Source: Pseudoduganella armeniaca
GTDB taxonomy: Bacteria; Pseudomonadota; Gammaproteobacteria; Burkholderiales; Burkholderiaceae_D
NCBI RefSeq assembly: GCF_003028855.1
Contig: NZ_CP028324.1
Span: 6,262,001-6,326,000, forward strand
Reading direction: 5' to 3'
Length of the DNA stretch: 64,000 nucleotides
The notes below the pieces were generated by a model, which saw nothing but the letters and a program-made list of their open reading frames with translations, searched no databases and had not been told where the DNA came from. This document shows, piece by piece, positions 43,431-52,600 of this stretch (position 1 is the first letter of the stretch; each line of letters starts with the position of its first letter). Made by a program: the position numbers and the translations under genes.

Positions 43431-44767
43431 GCCGCCCTCCCCGCCGCCTGGCTCGGCGCCATGGCGAACATGCTGGACCAGGCCTGGACGACGCTGGCCG
43501 GCGTGACGACCGCCGGTTCGCCCAGGAACGCGGCGAATTCGCGGATGCGGGCCAGGATGGCGTGGGGGAATCCGGCCAGCAGCGGCTGGCCACTGGCTCG
43601 ATGCAGTTCGCCGACCAGGTAAGTCAGCGCCGTTTCGTCCGGCGCCAGGCCCAGGTGGTGGCACTGCTGGCGGAACAGCGCCCGATAGGCGCCCTCGCCG
43701 ATCGGCCCGACGTGTACCTTGTAGCCGATGCGGCGCAGCGACGAGGGGTCGAGCACGGCCTGCGGCGCCTGGTTGGTGATGAACACCATCGTGGCATCGA
43801 ACGGCACGGCGAACTTGTGGCCGCCGGCCAGCGCCAGCTGGTCGGCGCCCGTGTCGAGCGCCTGCGTGAAACGCCCCAGCAGCTCGGCGGCCGGCAGACG
43901 CTGGCGCCCCAGGTCGTCGACGATGAACAGGCCACCGGCCGCCTTGACGTGGGCCGGCGCGTGATAGCAGCCGCTGAACGGGTCGTGGCGCAGGTCGAGC
44001 ATGTCGGCGCCCAGTTCGGCCCCCAGGTGCAGCGTGGGCCGGGCACACTGGGCCCAGCGGGTGTCGCTGCTGCGCCGGTCCGCGGCGGCCCGGGCCGGCA
44101 ACGGCGGGGGCTGGTGCACGGCGGTGTCGTGCACCAGCACGATCTCGTGGCCCACCGCCACGGCATACGGTACGGCCACGCTGCCCTGCAGCAGGCGGCC
44201 GAGGCGGCGCGCCAGCGTGCTCTTGCCGCTGCCCGGCGGGCCGTACAACAACAGCGAGCGATGCGCGTGCAGCGCGGCGCCGGCCAGCTGGTGCACGTCG
44301 GCCGGCATGCAGTCGCCGACGAATTCGGCGGCGACGTCGTCGGCGCCGACGGGCGCCAGCATGGCCGACTGGCGCTGCAGCATCGCACGGTACGCGGCCA
44401 GCGGCACCGGTGCCGGACCGGCATAGGGGCTGCGTTCCAGCCAGGCGGCAGCGCGCTGGCGGCCGTTCGACGTCAGTTGATACTGCACGTCCAGGTCGGA
44501 ATCGCCGCGCCACGCCACCTCGGCCAGCTGCTCGGCCACCAGGAAATCGAACACCTCGCGCAGCACATTGATCGACAGCCGCAGCCGCGTCGTCAGCGAC
44601 GACAGCTGCGTCCGGCCGGAGCTGAACAGGGCCTTCGCGGCCAGCTCCACCAGCAGCGTCATTTCCAGTCCCGTCTCGCGCACCGTTTTCGGCTGCGGCG
44701 GCAGCAAGGCCGTGTCATGGCCGCCGGCCAGCTCGGGCGCAACACCGGAATACGTCGAATGTTCCAT
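43427..44767 (-). CDS. AAA-family ATPase in tad locus
   Basis: A 446-residue cytosolic ATPase. The Walker A is LLLYGPPGSGKSTLARRL, Walker B GGLFIVDDLGRQRL, and a sensor-like VFITNQAP follows. The N-terminal part (about 150 residues) has a winged-helix look (SINVLREVFDFLVAEQLAEVAW). GAGGAG precedes the ATG at 44767. It sits between prepilin peptidase and CpaB genes and overlaps the latter, so it belongs to the operon, but it is not one of the classical Tad components; the role is unknown. Confidence 0.88.
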   Translation of the reverse strand: MEHSTYSGVAPELAGGHDTALLPPQPKTVRETGLEMTLLVELAAKALFSSGRTQLSSLTTRLRLSINVLREVFDFLVAEQLAEVAWRGDSDLDVQYQLTSNGRQRAAAWLERSPYAGPAPVPLAAYRAMLQRQSAMLAPVGADDVAAEFVGDCMPADVHQLAGAALHAHRSLLLYGPPGSGKSTLARRLGRLLQGSVAVPYAVAVGHEIVLVHDTAVHQPPPLPARAAADRRSSDTRWAQCARPTLHLGAELGADMLDLRHDPFSGCYHAPAHVKAAGGLFIVDDLGRQRLPAAELLGRFTQALDTGADQLALAGGHKFAVPFDATMVFITNQAPQAVLDPSSLRRIGYKVHVGPIGEGAYRALFRQQCHHLGLAPDETALTYLVGELHRASGQPLLAGFPHAILARIREFAAFLGEPAVVTPASVVQAWSSMFAMAPSQAAGRAA

Positions 44768-44837
44768 GCCGTTTCTCCTCGTGAGATGGCGATGATAGCG
44801 AGGTGTTTCCTTGTGGATATTGACCAGCAGCAAGCTA

Positions 44838-45368
44838 TTAATGATGTAGCCGTGCCACCACACAGAGCGTGCCGAGGGCGATGGCAAGGCCATAGGGAAT
44901 ACCGCCGGCGCTGGCTTCGCGCGCCAGCGGCACGCGCTGTTGCGGCACCCCACCCAAGGACAGGACCAGGGGTGCCAGGATGGCGGCCAGATTGCGGCCG
45001 AGGATGCGCCAGCGCCCATTGCGCAGCACGATGGCCAGGCCCAGCACGCCGCCGATCAGGCAGGTCAGCAGGGCGACCCGCAGCGCCAGCGTGGGGCCGA
45101 CGAATGCACCCACCATGGCCATCAGCTTGACGTCACCGGCGGCCATGCCGCGTAGCGCATACAGGGGAATGAACAGGAAGAAGCCGGTGGCGAGGCCGGC
45201 CAGCCAGGTCGACAGCAGCACGCCCGCGGCGCCGGTGCGCCAATGCAGCGCGGCGGCCAGCACCAGGCCGGACAGCACGAGAACGTTGGGGATGCGGCGG
45301 ATCGCCAGGTCGGTGACGGCGGCCTGCACGACCAGCCACAGCAGGAGGAACTGGAGTGCCGGGTTCAT
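44838..45368 (-). CDS. tadV: TadV/CpaA prepilin peptidase
   Basis: A 176-residue polytopic membrane aspartyl peptidase (A24). Catalytic aspartates are in TDLAIRRIPN and GMAAGDVKLM. It cleaves the leader of Flp and TadE/F-like pilins. It is the first gene after the flp terminator. The ATG at 45368 gives the family's usual short N-terminus. Confidence 0.93.
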   Translation of the reverse strand: MNPALQFLLLWLVVQAAVTDLAIRRIPNVLVLSGLVLAAALHWRTGAAGVLLSTWLAGLATGFFLFIPLYALRGMAAGDVKLMAMVGAFVGPTLALRVALLTCLIGGVLGLAIVLRNGRWRILGRNLAAILAPLVLSLGGVPQQRVPLAREASAGGIPYGLAIALGTLCVVARLHH

Positions 45369-45382
45369 GAACGCCTCGATGG

Positions 45383-45411
45383 AAAAAGCCCGCCGGCGGC
45401 ACCGGCGGGCT
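45383..45411 (-). terminator. Terminator/attenuator between flp and tadV
   Basis: On the minus strand, stem AGCCCGCCGG / CCGGCGGGCT (arms 45402-45411 and 45387-45396) is followed by T4-5. It lies directly after the flp pilin gene, so most transcripts should stop there, giving more pilin than assembly machinery. Confidence 0.85.
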
Positions 45412-45426
45412 GGACTACCGTCAGCC

Positions 45427-45627
45427 TTAGGAAGCCGCGCCGCTGCCGGAACCGGCGGCCAACTGAGTGGCGATGCTGGTGAACGTGTTCTTGATCGCCG
45501 TGCCAACGCCGGTAAATGCGACGCCGATGACGCCGGCGATCACGGCCGCGATCAGGCCGTACTCGATCGCGGTGATGCCTTCTTCATCCCGGGCGAAGTC
45601 CCGGGCTGCGACAATTAATGCTTTCAT
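45427..45627 (-). CDS. flp: Flp major pilin
   Basis: A 66-residue class IVb pilin. It has a basic leader with two acidic residues before the cleavage site (FARDEEG), then ITAIEYGLIAAVIAGVIGVAF with the Flp-motif Glu-Tyr, then a short Ser/Gly/Ala tail. The ATG at 45627 follows AGGAGG. It is the first gene of the tad locus and has its own terminator. Confidence 0.97.
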   Translation of the reverse strand: MKALIVAARDFARDEEGITAIEYGLIAAVIAGVIGVAFTGVGTAIKNTFTSIATQLAAGSGSGAAS

Positions 45628-46056
45628 GCTGTCCTCCTGTGTGGTGGGTTGCACTACGGTCTGGCGACATACGTCAGCCAGTAAGGACATCTTAGGCACT
45701 ATGCCGGCAGGCAATCTTGACCATCCACAACTTTTCCACATGGAACTATCATTAGTGAAGACGGAAATGTGACAGACAAGGCTGCTGGGCTATGTCACAC
45801 TGCGTCAGCTCGTCCGGGAGGGGCACTAGCATGCCTTGCGTTGCTGTCCGGACGCTGGAAGGCGCTGCACGTTGTGTACAAAGGGTAGAATCGTGGCGTT
45901 TTTCAAGAATTTTCGCAAAGGATAATTGCTGAGAAAGCAAAAAACATTTATGCTGATCAGCTGTCTTTTGGAAAGGCCTCGTGCTTTGCGTCACTGTGTG
46001 CCTTGATTTTTCGGAAACATAATGCGACGCGCGTCTTGATACTTCAGAGAACGAGC
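45628..46056. promoter_or_regulatory. Divergent flp / diguanylate cyclase intergenic region
   Basis: A 429-bp gap that must hold the flp promoter (leftward) and the cyclase promoter (rightward). The right half is AT-rich for this genome. I see no open frame with a ribosome site and no clear repeat in it. I cannot place a -24/-12 or -35/-10 pair with confidence. Confidence 0.5.
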
Positions 46057-47106
46057 ATGGATTCCCTACTGAAACACATGGTGGACATGACCGGCCACCG
46101 CGATCACACGATGCTGGACATCTCCGTGATCTCGGCGGTGCAGGAGCTCGCCGGCGCCAGCCAGGCGCGCGTGCTGACCTTGGCCACCGTGCGGGACCAG
46201 ATCTTCGTGCGCGCCCGTGCCGTCGTCGTGGCCGGCCAGCCGGCCCGCATGGAAGACAATCCGGACCCGGCCAGCCCGGGCGATCCGATCAGCTGCTATC
46301 CCGCGCTGGCCAACTGCATCGCCCGGCACGAATCGAGCGCCGACCAGATGGACGCGGACGGCCGCCATACCCTGTGGCTGCCGATCTGGCTGGGCGACAA
46401 GGCCGACACCTGCCTGGAAATCGTCAATCCGACGCCGTACACGAGCGACACGATCCACGTCATCGGCGGCATCGTCAGCGTCTACCGCAATTTCCAGAAC
46501 CTGCTCGACTACAGCGAACGCGATTCGCTGACGGGCCTCTTGAACCGCAAGACCTTCGACGACCAGTTGGCCAAGATGCTGCAGGCCAGCAGTGCCGAGC
46601 AGGATTCGCTGTCGCTGCCGCCGGGCGAACCGGAACGGCGCCAGCACTGCGACGAGGAACAGCAATGGCTGGCCGTGGTGGACGTCGACCACTTCAAGCA
46701 CGTCAACGACAAGTTCGGCCACCTGTATGGCGACGAGGTGCTGATCCTGATCGCCAACCTGCTGCAATCGTCGTTCCGTGCCCAGGACCGGGTGTTCCGC
46801 TTCGGCGGCGAGGAATTCGTCGTGCTGCTGCGTTCGACCACCCTGGACAACGCCAAGAAGATCATCGACCGCTTCCGCATGAATGTGGAGCAGCACGACT
46901 TCCCGCAGGTGGGCAAGGTTACCGTCAGCGTCGGCTTCGTGCGGATCAGTGCGTTCGAGGCGCCCGTCATCATCCTCGGCCGCGCCGACCAGGCGCTGTA
47001 CTACGCCAAGAGCCACGGCCGCAACATGGCTTGCCACTACGACGAACTGGTCGACGGTGGCCTGCTGCAGCGGGTCGAGTCGAACGACACCGCCGAATTC
47101 TTCTGA
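46057..47106 (+). CDS. Diguanylate cyclase (GGDEF)
   Basis: A 349-residue protein. The N-terminal 165 residues look GAF-like. The C-terminal GGDEF domain starts at DSLTGLLNRKTF and has the active site GGEEF at residues 250-254. An inhibitory I-site RAQD (241-244) stands exactly five residues upstream, so product inhibition by c-di-GMP is expected. A loop insertion of about 35 residues (SLSLPPGEPERRQ region) precedes VVDVDHFKHVND. There are no membrane segments. It is convergent with an HD-GYP gene and divergent from flp, suggesting c-di-GMP links to the pilus. Confidence 0.94.
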   Translation: MDSLLKHMVDMTGHRDHTMLDISVISAVQELAGASQARVLTLATVRDQIFVRARAVVVAGQPARMEDNPDPASPGDPISCYPALANCIARHESSADQMDADGRHTLWLPIWLGDKADTCLEIVNPTPYTSDTIHVIGGIVSVYRNFQNLLDYSERDSLTGLLNRKTFDDQLAKMLQASSAEQDSLSLPPGEPERRQHCDEEQQWLAVVDVDHFKHVNDKFGHLYGDEVLILIANLLQSSFRAQDRVFRFGGEEFVVLLRSTTLDNAKKIIDRFRMNVEQHDFPQVGKVTVSVGFVRISAFEAPVIILGRADQALYYAKSHGRNMACHYDELVDGGLLQRVESNDTAEFF

Positions 47107-47120
47107 TCTTCGCCGTTTTG

Positions 47121-47142
47121 CAGGCCTGGTTGTCCAGGCCTG
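47121..47142. terminator. Hairpin between convergent c-di-GMP genes
   Basis: CAGGCCTGG / CCAGGCCTG with loop TTGT. The T-richness on the plus strand is only moderate (TGTCTATTT). It is probably a shared terminator for the cyclase and HD-GYP genes. Confidence 0.55.
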
Positions 47143-47180
47143 TGTCTATTTCGACCCCTGTTTCTTGAGCGCGGTCCGCG

Positions 47181-48398
47181 TCACACCACCAGGAAGCGCA
47201 TCGGATCGACCTTCCACTGCGCCGGGTCTTCGTGCCCCACGATCTTTTCGGCGCCGCCGAAGCCCAGGCCGCGCGCCAGGTCGATCATCTCCGGCTTGAT
47301 GTAGACATTGGTCTTCGTGTTGAAGAACACGTTCACCTTCGGTGCCAGCAGGTTGGTTTCGTGCGGTTCGACGACGACACCCAGGCGCCCGGATTCCAGC
47401 CGCACCAGCGTGCCGACCGGGTAGATGCCGACGCAGCGCATGAACTGCTGCACCAGTTGCGGATTGAAGTGGAACTTGCTCCACTCGTAGATCTTGCGCA
47501 GCGCCGCCGCGGCGGGAATGCCGCGGTGGTAGCAGCGGTCGGCTGTGATGGCATCGTAGACGTCGACGATGGCCGCCATCTGCGCCAGTTCGCTGATGCC
47601 GTCGCCGGCCAGCTTGTCGGGATAACCGGTGCCGTCGCGGCGTTCGTGGTGATGGCGCGTGATGTCCAGGGCGATCCGGCCCACTTCGGGCGTTTGCAGC
47701 AGGATCTTGTAGCCGTCTTCCGGGTGGCGGCGGATGATGTCGAACTCCGCGTCGGTCAGGCGGCCCGGCTTGTTCAGGATCTCGTCCGGCACCAGGGCCT
47801 TGCCGGTATCGTGCAGCAGGCCGCCCAGGCCGGCCTCGCGCGTCAGGCCTTCCTCCATCTCGCGCGAATGGCAGAACGCCACCAGCAGCGCGCACACGCT
47901 GACCGAATGCAGGAAGGTGTAGTCGTCCTTGGTCTTGATGCGCAGGAGGCCCGTCAGCGCGCCGGGGTTACGCAGGATCGATTCCGTGATGCTTTGCACG
48001 ACCGGCTGCACGGTGCCGATCTCGATGGCCTTGCCCAGCCGGGCGTCCGCCATCACGTTGCGCACCAGGCCGGCGGCCTGCTGGCGAATGCGGGTCGCGC
48101 GCTGCAGCTCCTCGCCCAGCGCCACCCGCAGCGGCCGGATGGGCGCCTGCGCGATGCCGACGACTTCCTCCTCGATGGCGGCTTGCGCTTCCTGCAGGGT
48201 CGGCGCGTCCTGCACGTCCAGGCCCCGGGCGGCATCGATCACCACCTGGCGGATGCCGGCCTGGTGGATCTTGCGGATCTCCGCCTCGGAGCTGATCGCG
48301 AAGCGGCTGCGCACGAACGGGTGATCGATCCAGTCGCAACTGAGATCGTGGATGTACATGCCTACCTTCAGCTGGGAGGCGTCGACTTTCTTTAACAT
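47181..48398 (-). CDS. HD-GYP domain protein, probable c-di-GMP phosphodiesterase
   Basis: A 405-residue protein: an N-terminal DUF3391 domain (LKVGMYIHDLSCDWIDHPF) and an HD-GYP domain with LLHDTGK (His196-Asp197), HHHERRDGTGYP and the later DVYDAITADR. The metal-binding and GYP residues are intact, so hydrolysis of c-di-GMP to pGpG/GMP is expected. It is soluble, with no receiver domain. It ends convergent to the diguanylate cyclase gene. Confidence 0.93.
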   Translation of the reverse strand: MLKKVDASQLKVGMYIHDLSCDWIDHPFVRSRFAISSEAEIRKIHQAGIRQVVIDAARGLDVQDAPTLQEAQAAIEEEVVGIAQAPIRPLRVALGEELQRATRIRQQAAGLVRNVMADARLGKAIEIGTVQPVVQSITESILRNPGALTGLLRIKTKDDYTFLHSVSVCALLVAFCHSREMEEGLTREAGLGGLLHDTGKALVPDEILNKPGRLTDAEFDIIRRHPEDGYKILLQTPEVGRIALDITRHHHERRDGTGYPDKLAGDGISELAQMAAIVDVYDAITADRCYHRGIPAAAALRKIYEWSKFHFNPQLVQQFMRCVGIYPVGTLVRLESGRLGVVVEPHETNLLAPKVNVFFNTKTNVYIKPEMIDLARGLGFGGAEKIVGHEDPAQWKVDPMRFLVV

Positions 48399-48509
48399 AC
48401 GGGTCCTGCTGGGTCATCGGCGCATCGGGTACCGGGCGCGCTACAATGCCAGTATAACCAAACAGTTGCCGTGCAGGACTAATCGTAAGTTAAAAGCATC
48501 GAAAATCGT

Positions 48510-49439
48510 ATGGAATTACGCCAGCTCCGCTATTTTGTTGCAATCGTCGACCATGGTTCGTTGTCGCGCGCCGCCGGCGTGCTGCACGTGGCCCAGCCGG
48601 CGCTGACGGCGCAGCTGCGCCAGCTGGAACAGGACCTGGGCGCGCAACTGCTGCACCGCACGGCGCAGGGCGTGCACAGCACCGATGCCGGCAAGGTGTT
48701 CTATGAGCACGCGCAAGCGATCCTGAAGCAGGTGGCGGACGCGCGCACGGCCGTCACGCAATCGGCCCACCCGGCCGGCAGCGTGACGCTCGGCCTGCCG
48801 CACAGTATCTCGGCGGCGCTTGCGCTGCCGCTGCTGGAAGCCGCCCGGGCGCAGTATCCGGACATCACCTTGCAGCTGACGGAAGAACTGACGGGCAACC
48901 TGGCCGAGCAGCTGAAATCGGGCCGCGTCAACCTGGCCGTGCTGTTCGACGACGGCCAGTTGACGCCGTTCGCGACGACGCCGCTGGCCGAGGAATCGCT
49001 GTGCTTCATCTGCCGCGCCGATGCGCGCTGGTATCCGGCGCGCGAGTCCATCACCTTGCAGGAAGCGCTGCAGGCGACCCTGATCCTGCCGGGACTGCAG
49101 CACGGCGTGCGCCCGCGCATCGAGGCGGTGGCGGGCGCGGCGGGCCTGGCGCCGGCAGACGTCATCGAAATCAATTCCATCGCGATCCTGAAGTCGGCGC
49201 TGATGGCGGACATGGGCGCGACGATCCTGCCGGTGGCGCCCATGCTGTCCGAAATCGAGCGCGGGCTGATGCGAGCGCTTCCCATCCACAGTCCGGCCAT
49301 CTCGCGCACCGTAGTACTGTGCGCTTCTCGTACCCTGCCGCTGACCAATGCCGCGACGGCCATCAGCCGGCTGGCGGTGGAGGTGGCAGGACAGCTGTGC
49401 CAGGGCGGCACGTGGCCGGGCGCGGTGCTGTTGGCCTAG
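48510..49439 (+). CDS. LysR-family transcriptional regulator
   Basis: A 309-residue LTTR. The N-terminal HTH (QLRYFVAIVDHGSLSRAAGVLHVAQPALTAQLRQLE) resembles the Nac/Cbl-like branch. The effector domain has GSVTLGLPHSISAALALPLLEAAR. It is upstream of and codirectional with the indolepyruvate oxidoreductase gene, 257 bp away, and divergent from the HD-GYP gene. Target and ligand are unknown. Confidence 0.92.
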   Translation: MELRQLRYFVAIVDHGSLSRAAGVLHVAQPALTAQLRQLEQDLGAQLLHRTAQGVHSTDAGKVFYEHAQAILKQVADARTAVTQSAHPAGSVTLGLPHSISAALALPLLEAARAQYPDITLQLTEELTGNLAEQLKSGRVNLAVLFDDGQLTPFATTPLAEESLCFICRADARWYPARESITLQEALQATLILPGLQHGVRPRIEAVAGAAGLAPADVIEINSIAILKSALMADMGATILPVAPMLSEIERGLMRALPIHSPAISRTVVLCASRTLPLTNAATAISRLAVEVAGQLCQGGTWPGAVLLA

Positions 49440-49450
49440 ACAGCCGAGCC

Positions 49451-49489
49451 CGTGTCCCACCATGGGGTCAGTCACCAAAACGGGACACG
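49451..49489. repeat. Dispersed inverted-repeat element, copy 2
   Basis: CGTGTCCC (49451-49458) and GGGACACG (49482-49489) enclose ACCATGGGGTCAGTCACC plus an A-rich stretch. It matches the reverse complement of the element at 27103-27145. It lies just after the LysR gene stop. Confidence 0.75.
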
Positions 49490-49696
49490 ATCTCAGCCGT
49501 AGCCATCATTTTTACTTATACCCCCATCGCCATCCCCTATTTCCGCATACGTCAACCAAGGCGTAGACTGACCGATTAGAAGAGCCACCGCAGAGTGGCC
49601 AGCCGCGATACGCGGCCCCGTAGCCTCAGCCAGACCGCGCCCACCCGGCGCGCCAAGGCCAGGCGCAACCGAAATAAAGCATTTTGGAGACAAGCC

Positions 49697-52600
49697 ATGC
49701 CCGATACCCCGGCAATGGGTACCGCCGCGTCCGTCCGTGACGCCGCGCCCGCGCAGCCAGTCGTTCTGAACGACGTCAGCCTCGACGACAAATACATCGC
49801 CACTTCCGGCAAGATCTTCCTCTCCGGCATCCAGGCCCTGGTGCGCCTGCCAATGATGCAGAAAAAACGCGACGAGAAGGCAGGGCTGAACACCGCCGGC
49901 TTCATCTCCGGCTATCGCGGCTCGCCGCTGGGCGGCCTGGACGAAACGCTGTGGAAGACGAAGAAGCACCTGGAGGCGAATCACATCCAGTTCGTGCCGG
50001 GCGTGAACGAGGACCTGGCCGCCACCGCCGTCTGGGGTTCGCAGCAGGTCGACCTGATCGGCCCGTCGAAATACGATGGCGTGTTCGCCATGTGGTACGG
50101 CAAGGGCCCGGGCGTGGACCGCTGCGGCGACGTCTTCAAGCACATGAACCATGCCGGCACGTCGAAGCACGGCGGCATCCTGCTGGTGGCCGGCGACGAC
50201 CACGGCGCGTATTCCTCGACCCTGCCGCACCAGTCCGACCACATCTTCTCGGCCTGCATGATTCCCGTGCTGTACCCCTGCAATGTGCAGGAGTACCTGG
50301 ACCTGGGCGTGCATGGCTGGGCCATGTCGCGCTTCTCCGGCTGCGCCGTCGCGTTCAAGGCGCTGGCCGACACGGTCGAATCGTCGGCCTCCGTCGACGC
50401 CGACCCGTTCCGCGTCCAGGTGAAACTGCCGCAGGACTTCCATATGCCCGAAGGCGGCCTGAATGCCCGCCTGTCGTCGATCCCGCTGGGCCAGCAGGCG
50501 CGCAACCAGGAAGCGCTGATGCAGGACTACAAGATCTACGCGGCACTGGCCTACGCGCGCGAAAACAAGCTCAATCACACGACCATCGACAACCCGAACG
50601 CCAAGCTGGGCATCATCGCCTCCGGCAAGTCCTACCTGGACGTGCTGGAAGCACTGGAAGAACTGGGCATCGACGAGGACATGGCGGCCAAGGTCGGCCT
50701 GCGCCTGTTCAAGGTGTCGATGCCGTGGCCGCTGGAGCCGGACTCGGTGCGCGAATTCGCACAAGGGCTGGACGAGATCCTGGTGGTGGAAGAAAAGCGC
50801 CAGTTCGTCGAATACCAGCTGAAGGAACAGCTGTACAACTGGCGCGACGACGTGCGCCCGCGCGTCATCGGCAAGTTCGACGACAAGGGCGAATGGGTCG
50901 CCCCGCGCGGCGAATGGCTGCTGCCGCCCAAGGCCGACTTCTCGGTGTCGCAGGTCGCCCGCGTGATCGCCTCGCGCGTGAAACGCTATATCGACGATAC
51001 GCACATCCAGGACCAGATCAAGGCCCGCCTGACGTTCCTGGACGCGAAGGACGCCGTGCTGAAGAAGGCCATCAGCACGCCGTTCCGCCCCGCCTTCTAC
51101 TGCTCCGGCTGCCCGCACAACACGTCGACGAAAGTCCCGGACGGCAGCTTCGCGCTGGCCGGCATCGGCTGCCACGTGATGGCCACGTCGATCTACCCGG
51201 AGATGAACAAGCTGACCACGCACATGGGCGGCGAAGGCACGCCGTGGATCGGCCAGGCCGCGTTCTCGGAAGTGCCGCACGTGTTCCAGAACCTGGGCGA
51301 CGGCACCTATTTCCACTCCGGCTACCTGGCCATCCGCGCCGCCGTGGCCGCGAAGGTCAACATCACTTATAAAATCCTGTACAACGATGCCGTCGCGATG
51401 ACGGGCGGCCAGCCGGTCGATGGCACCGTGTCCGTGCCGATGATCGCGCAGCAGATGGCGGCCGAAGGCATCAAGCGCATCGCGCTGGTGACGGAAGACC
51501 TGTCGCGCTACGCCGACCGCTCGAATCTGCCGGCCATCGTCACGCTGCACGACCGCAAGGAGATGGACGACGTCCAGCGCGAGCTGCGCGAGATTCCCGG
51601 CTGCACGGTGCTGATCTACGACCAGACCTGCGCTGCCGAGAAGCGCCGCCGCCGCAAGAAGAACGAGTTCCCGGACCCGAACAAGCGCATGGTCATCAAC
51701 GAAGCCGTGTGCGAAGGCTGCGGCGATTGCGGCATCCAGTCCAACTGCGTCTCGATCCTGCCGAAGGAAACGGAGTTCGGCCGCAAGCGCACGATCGACC
51801 AGTCCAGCTGCAATAAGGACTACTCGTGCGTGAAGGGCTTCTGCCCCAGCTTCGTGACCGTCGAAGGCGGCACCTTGAAGAAGTCGAAGACGGGTGTCAG
51901 CAAGGACAAGGCGTCCGACGACGGCTGGGCACCGCTGCCGCAACCGCGCCTGCCGGACTGCGAGCAGCCGTACAACATCCTGATCAACGGTATCGGCGGC
52001 ACCGGCGTCATCACCGTCGGCGCGCTGATGGGCATGGCCGCGCACCTGGAGGGCAAAGGCGCCTCCGTGCTGGACATGACGGGCATGTCGCAGAAGAACG
52101 GCTCCGTCACGTCGCACGTGAAGATCGCCACTTCCCCGGCGCACCTGCGCGCCCAGCGCATCGCCACCGGCGAGGCGGACCTGATCCTGGGCTGCGACAT
52201 GCTGACGGCTGGCGCGGCCGACGCGGTGTCGAAGATGCGGCCGGGCCGCACGCTGGCCGTGGTCAACCTGCACGAGCAGCCACCCGGCACGTTCGCGCAG
52301 AACGCCGACTGGCAGTACCCGGCCGAGGAAGTGCGCGCGCTGATCGTCGAATCGGTCGGTGGCGCGGACGCTGCGGACTTCATCGACGCCACCAAGCTGG
52401 CCACCGCGCTGATGGGCGACTCGATCGCCGCCAACCTGTTCATGCTGGGCTACGCGTGGCAGCGCGGCCGCATTCCGCTGTCGGAAGCGGCGCTGCTGCG
52501 CGCCATCGAGATGAACGGCGTGGCCGTCGAATCGAACAAGAAGAGCTTCCTGTGGGGCCGCCGCGCCGCCGTCGACGTCAAGAAAGTCGAGATGACGGCG

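Noticed and set aside
45628..46056. Sigma-54 or other promoter for flp
   Set aside because: No spacing-correct -24/-12 or -35/-10 pair stood out on either strand, so only the region is listed.
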